A DNA stretch of 64,000 nucleotides from Carposina sasakii (taxonomy: Eukaryota; Arthropoda; Insecta; Lepidoptera; Carposinidae): positions 4,650,001 through 4,714,000 of the forward strand of contig CP053154.1 of NCBI GenBank assembly GCA_014607495.2. Reading direction: 5' to 3'. A program made the position numbers and the translations under genes. Under the pieces are notes generated by a model. It was not told where the DNA came from. It worked only from the letters and a program-made list of their open reading frames with translations, and made no database searches. Shown here in pieces: positions 59,663 through 64,000 of this stretch (its first letter is position 1; each line of letters begins with the position of its first letter).

Positions 59663-60735
59663 AAGGATGTAACAGAAAGGGTATGTTTAGCGAAAAGCTA
59701 TGTAAATAGCCCACTATAAAGAACCTATTTCCAAAATTTGAGACTCGAAATCACATTTTTATTTTTCAAGATTGTATGAAAATTATTATTATTATTATAT
59801 CTCTGTTTAAATTCTCAGGACTACAGAGTCCCGGTCCTTTAAGAGGCGTGCATCGGGCCGTGGCCAAGATGTAGAGGCCCTTTTTAGAGAACTTTAATAT
59901 TGTGTGGGATACACATGGCGGATACCATCGCCGACCGCACAATATGATACACCCGGCGATGGTCCCCGCCATGTGCAAGACTATTGGAGTGCAGATCTAT
60001 GTCATGCGATGGAAACAAAGGTCATGGGCTATGGGGTTGAATGTTGGGTGGGGTTGGGTAACTGGGCTATTGAAGGAGACTAACGGACGCCTGCCATTAC
60101 AACTAAGTCTCATAATTGTTTGGTGGCAGGCGGTGACTCGCCGACTCATTTCATGGGCCCCCTGAAACGGCCGCACGCATGGAGCGACAAAGGGGGCAAC
60201 ATTTGGTGAGCGGCTAGGGTGGAGGGGTGCCCCTGGACTTTAAACCGAAGCCAACTCGCCACTTACTGACGGGCACGTCCACCCTCGAGCTGTCATAGCT
60301 CTCGCGACTCCACTCTGCCCGGCCGGCGAAGGCAAGGCAGAGGTGGGGGAACTGTTCCTCGTCAGACCTCACTCCGGCGACGGAGATGAGGAACAGGGTC
60401 TTCCCCCGGGAGTACTTCAGGTCCGTGGGAACGCTACCTCCCAACAGCTCGCCACAAGCTGCCCTGCGGGCTTATTATTATTATTATTATGCTTTATTGT
60501 ACACAGTAAAGTTTTCACAAATAAAGTTTATGACAAAGAAAATGTACAAAGGCGTGCTTATCTCTAAAAGAGATTTCTTCCAAATTCTAAAAGAATTCCT
60601 GAGATATTTAAAAATTCTCCATAATTTCGGGAAAAATAAACATGTGATTTCGGGTCTTAAATTTTGTGGATAGGTTCTCTACAGTGGGCTATTTACATAG
60701 CTTTTCGCTTAACATACCCTTTTTGTTACACCCTG
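59663..60735. mobile_element. MITE family B inserted in family A, itself interrupted
   Basis: Left end AAGGATGTAACAGAAAGGG and right end TTTTTGTTACACCCTG match 36458-36700, including AGCTATGTAAATAGCCCAC and its complement. Its middle is split at about 59785 by element C. Confidence 0.85.
59786..60490 (+). repeat. Element C, second copy
   Basis: Nearly identical to 45455-46156, differing by a few substitutions and a short GGGTGGGGTTGGG-containing insertion near 60045. (ATT)n flanks both ends. The bases after it (60491-60580, GTACACAGTAAAG, GGCGTGCTTATCTCTAAAAG) look like other retroelement debris. Confidence 0.8.
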
Positions 60736-60967
60736 TATATAAGCTAAGTAAAACTTTAGTCGGAATACGATCTCTTCATGGGCTCATGTAAGTTGTTTCT
60801 GCAAACCTTTTTGATCTTTACTAATTTTACACCCATTCTTGAGGATTTTACCGATGTTTCCCTTCATTATCATCAATATCATTCATCATAAATTCAGAAA
60901 TCATTTACTAAAGACAAGGGCTGTATGGGCTTAGTTCCCCTTGCCTTTCCTTCGGGATAAAAAAAAT

Positions 60968-62159
60968 TACAATGTCAATTTTTCAAAGTAATCTTGAAGT
61001 AATCATACGGTCGGTATCCATCCTTCTGAGTAATTTGTGCAGGCATGGGTGAGGTGCCAGCGCCATCTAGATCTTGTAACAAAAAATAATACTTTGTGTA
61101 AGTGTATATGGTATGTATACTCAGATTTTTTATGTTATACTATTTATATATATATAGTATTGGTCCAAAATTACTCGAAACTATTGATTGAACTTTTCGA
61201 TTAATTTTATGTACGTATATTTCTGAATTCTGATACGGTTAATGTTAGGAGGCCGTCTAATGTCTGAATTCCAAACTGAACGTACCGAAACAAAAAGGTT
61301 AAAAATGTTTTTGGTAAATGAAGCTGTACTTCAAACTACATTTTATCGATTTTATTGTTAATTAAAAGGTAATTTAAGTAAATAATTAATAAGGGGCAGG
61401 TTTCAAACAAGTTGTCTCATCCTTTTATTCTCTATGACGGAAAAAGCAATGTACAGCGAAGCTGAAGTGGGGGCAATAACTTCCCAGTCGCCACCGTGGC
61501 AACTGGGAATTTTTATTCCCATTTGCCTCCGGTGGCAATCTCTGCGGGGACAACTGGGCATATACCAGACAGCCGGCCGAATACTGAAACGTCCCTCAAA
61601 TATCTAACGGCTGCTTAAATGTTTGAGTGGCTCTTAAATACAAAATTCGTATACTCAAACGTCAATTATAAGCATGTGTTAAATTTAAGTGGGCCTTAGA
61701 TTAAGTTTTACTTAAACGCCACTCAGTGTAAAATATCGTATACTGGAAGGCCACTCAATTGTATTTAGCTGTCAAATGAACTGTCAAACTGATTTGAGCA
61801 TCACTTACATTTAAGAGTGGTCGAGAGGTCTCCTAAAGCTGTGATTCTTTCTATTCAAGCATTAAAATAATGCCTTTATCATCCTTATCTTCTCTTTTCG
61901 ATGATGAAGATGAAGTTGCAGCGTGGATTGAAATGAAACACATTTATTTATAATAAAAACTCATCTATATTTGTAACTTTTCAAGTCGGCAAAATAAATA
62001 CCTACTTAATAGAAATATAAAATATTTCTATTACCTACCTACCTACTTGCTCGTTCAAGTGTCACTCAAACCATAACGTTTCATTCTAGGACAATTGTCG
62101 ACATTGGTCGTAATTGCTTACGCTCATTTTCGTGATATACCTATATTTAATGTTAAATG
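60968..62159. other. Intergenic DNA
   Basis: Contains a short perfect hairpin, CCCAGTCGCCAC with GTGGCAACTGGG (about 61479-61503), and repeated GTGGC/GCCACTC words around 61560-61830. A tiny frame at 61871 (MPLSSLSSLFDDEDEVAAW) is not supported as a gene. Confidence 0.4.
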
Positions 62160-63643
62160 CCATATATTGTAAAATAAAAGCAGATGATACTATGTGACCG
62201 TTCTCTCTTGCGGGCCCCAGATCGATTCAAAGACTTTGTTATGAATGCTATAATGGGATATAAGGAACCGATATCTCATCAAGATGCTATTAGCAACCCA
62301 GAGAGGGAGCTGTGGAAAGTAGCCATGGACAGCAACATTAGTTCCTTGAAGGAAAATAGCACTTGGCAGCTTGTAAGCCTACCTAAAGGAAGGAAAGCTA
62401 TCCCATGCAAGTGGATATTTCGTGTCAAGATGATGGCTCTGTAGATAAATACAAGGCAAGGCTTGTAATAAAAGGCTTTCACCAGAAAAAGGGTATCGAC
62501 TACGAGCAGACTTTTAGCCCGGTAACCAGGATGGGAACCGTTCGTTCAGTGCTCAGTATAGCGGCTATCGAAGGAATGACGATGCTCCAGTTCGATGTTT
62601 CGACTGCCTTTCTGTACAGGTCTTTGAATGAAGAGATCTTCATGAAGCAACCAGAAGGGTACAATGATGGTTCTGGTCGAGTCAGCCTATTGAAGAAGAG
62701 TCTGTATGGCTTGAAACAAGCACCGCGATATTGGAACAGGTGTATACTAGACTTCTTCAAGGAAATTGGCTTCAAGACGAGTGAAGCCTTTTAGTAAGGA
62801 AAAAGGAAAGTGGAAAAGTTATAGTGGCCTTGTACGTGGATGATGGTCTGGTCGCGGGGACCAGTCAAGAGCTGATAGATGAGTTTATTAAGGAGCTCAA
62901 AATGCGGTTTAAGATAACCACGAAACCTGCCTCCTATTTCTTAGGGATAGAGATAGAAAGCAGAGGAGATGGAATTAAGATATTTCAAACCTCCTACGTA
63001 CAGAAGATTTTGCGGAAATTTGGAATGGACAGTTGCAAACCTGTGTCTAAGGTAGATATGAGTTGCATGAAAAGTAACTACAGGCAAATTGTCGGAGCCT
63101 TGACCTTGTACTAGACCTGATATTGCGTACGCTATCAGTATTGTCTCACGGAGTCTGGAAAAACCAGAAGTGGAGGACTGCGTTCGACTGAAACGTATAC
63201 TGTGCCATTTACAATATACACCAGATCTAGGTATTAAGTATAAGAGAAATTACAAGGAAGGCATTTTGGAATGCTACAGTGATGCAGACCATGCTGGTGA
63301 CATCAGCACAGGAAGGTCAACCAGTGGCGTGCTTTGCTTGTATGCCGGAGGTGCAATCACGTGGCTCAGCCAAAGACAGTCAAGTGTATCGATTTCGACT
63401 ACGGAAGCTGAAATTGTAGCTGCCAGTGAAGCAGCAAGGGAGACGGTATGGCTGTCCCGGCTTATGAACGAAATTGTTGTTCTAAGGAAGACTTCAAGTC
63501 TTAAAGTGGACAATGAAGCTGCAATAAGATTAGCAGAGAACCCTGAATTCCATCGCCGAACGAAGCATATCAGGGTTCGACACTTCTTTGTAAGAGAGTT
63601 GGTGACTGGCGGAGAGTTGTTGACAGGAGATATTAAAAAGTGA
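62160..63643 (+). pseudogene. Ty1/copia retrotransposon pol fragment
   Basis: Reverse transcriptase and RNase H are recognisable but broken into at least four frames. Seen in order: WKVAMDSNISSLKENSTWQL, IPCKWIFRVK, a frame change, DKYKARLVIKGFHQKKGIDY, FSPVTRMGTVRSVLSIAA, QFDVSTAFL, KKSLYGLKQAPRYWN, a break near 62790, ALYVDDGLVAG (the YVDD catalytic box), SYFLGIEIES, a break near 63110, RPDIAYAISIVSRSLEKPE, SDADHAGDISTGRSTSG, TTEAEIVAASEAARETVWL and VDNEAAIRLAENPEFHRRTK. The RNase H acidic residues are kept. Gag, protease and integrase are absent and no long terminal repeat was identified on either side. Confidence 0.9.
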
Positions 63644-64000
63644 AGTTGCTAGGCAACAGCCCAATGACTTGTTTACAAGATTTCGTTTGTGTTGACAAAA
63701 AGTCTATAATAATAACTTTATTTAACTTTATTTATGTCTATCAGTCATCTTTGTTCATGAACTCTTGTATTTATTGTAATTATTCTGTTTTGTGGTTTTG
63801 TATTCAATATATTAGTAGAAGCGTTTTACCTACCAATAAAACGCATATTAATTTACTTACCTTATTCGAAGCTCACTTCATATGAGATAGATGTCACTGT
63901 TCCCACGCTATATTGCTGTCTCTTTCTACCCTATACTGCCATCCCTCTCTACCACCATCTCCATTTCCGATGGGACGTTGTTACCGACTTGAACATTGGA
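63644..64000. other. Region after the copia fragment
   Basis: Starts with the palindrome GTTGCTAGGCAAC. It may include the 3' end of the copia element, but no repeated terminal sequence exists in the window to prove it. Confidence 0.35.

Larger units (their letters stand above)
59495..60967 (+). repeat. Family A retroposon containing two nested insertions
   Basis: The left part (59495 to about 59655) starts GATTCGGCGGGAAAAGCTGG. The right part (about 60738-60967) resumes at AAGCTAAGTAAAACTTTAG and ends CCTTCGGGATAAAAAA. The break lies in the GGTTTTATACGCAGGTAAGC segment of other copies. Confidence 0.88.

Noticed and set aside
61871..61952. Short acidic frame MPLSSLSSLFDDEDEVAAW as a first exon of a transposase-type gene
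   Set aside because: No splice partner or similarity could be shown; ends after 27 residues.
63644..64000. Long terminal repeat of the copia element
   Set aside because: No matching upstream repeat, primer-binding site or TG...CA boundaries could be shown in the window.

Overview
The window is nuclear DNA from an insect, almost certainly a moth or butterfly. The reasons are compact multi-exon genes with GT-AG introns, insect-type orthologues of conserved animal genes, and a heavy load of lepidopteran repeats: Helitron-like ends, hAT and mariner-type MITEs, RTE-like elements with an ATG-rich tail, and tRNA-derived SINEs. It is not bacterial: there are no operons and no CRISPR.

Seven conserved genes were assembled exon by exon, with reading phase preserved at every junction. 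They are: SPCS3 (signal peptidase subunit, + strand, 5.9-6.7 kb); an FGFR1OP2/SIKE family STRIPAK protein (- strand, 9.8-11.4 kb); an EPHX4-like epoxide hydrolase (- strand, 16.3-26.1 kb, first intron 6.2 kb); LRRC56 (- strand, 29.3-38.4 kb, nine exons); thymidylate synthase (+ strand, 42.1-44.4 kb); ILRUN (- strand, 45.1-47.4 kb); and a TFIIIA-like zinc-finger protein (+ strand, 55.4-58.0 kb). They form no pathway; they are unrelated housekeeping or signalling genes separated by mobile DNA.

Broken or partial genes: a three-lesion transposase-like pseudogene (1.9-4.7 kb), a degenerate THAP exon (51.5 kb), two long RTE-like reverse transcriptase copies (38.7-40.3 kb and 52.4-54.3 kb), small non-LTR fragments, and a decayed Ty1/copia pol (62.2-63.6 kb).

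The dominant repeat, called family A here, is a ~400-bp retroposon beginning GATTCGGCGGGAAAAGC and ending in CTAAAC plus poly(A). About a dozen copies are present. Several have clear 10-13 bp target-site duplications and one is strongly 5'-truncated, so it moves by target-primed reverse transcription, yet it has no recognisable tRNA, 7SL or 5S head. It also hosts other elements: an RTE sits in its internal trinucleotide microsatellite at 52-54 kb, and a MITE that itself contains a third repeat sits in another copy at 59.5-61 kb. The oddest stretch is 49.8-51.2 kb, where collinear patches of family A alternate with a decayed Helitron-like tandem array.

No wholly new biological system was identified. 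The most original items are the family A retroposon, the interleaved mosaic, the nested insertions, the long MITE palindrome at 14.2-15.1 kb, and the short direct repeats flanking the transposase-like pseudogene.
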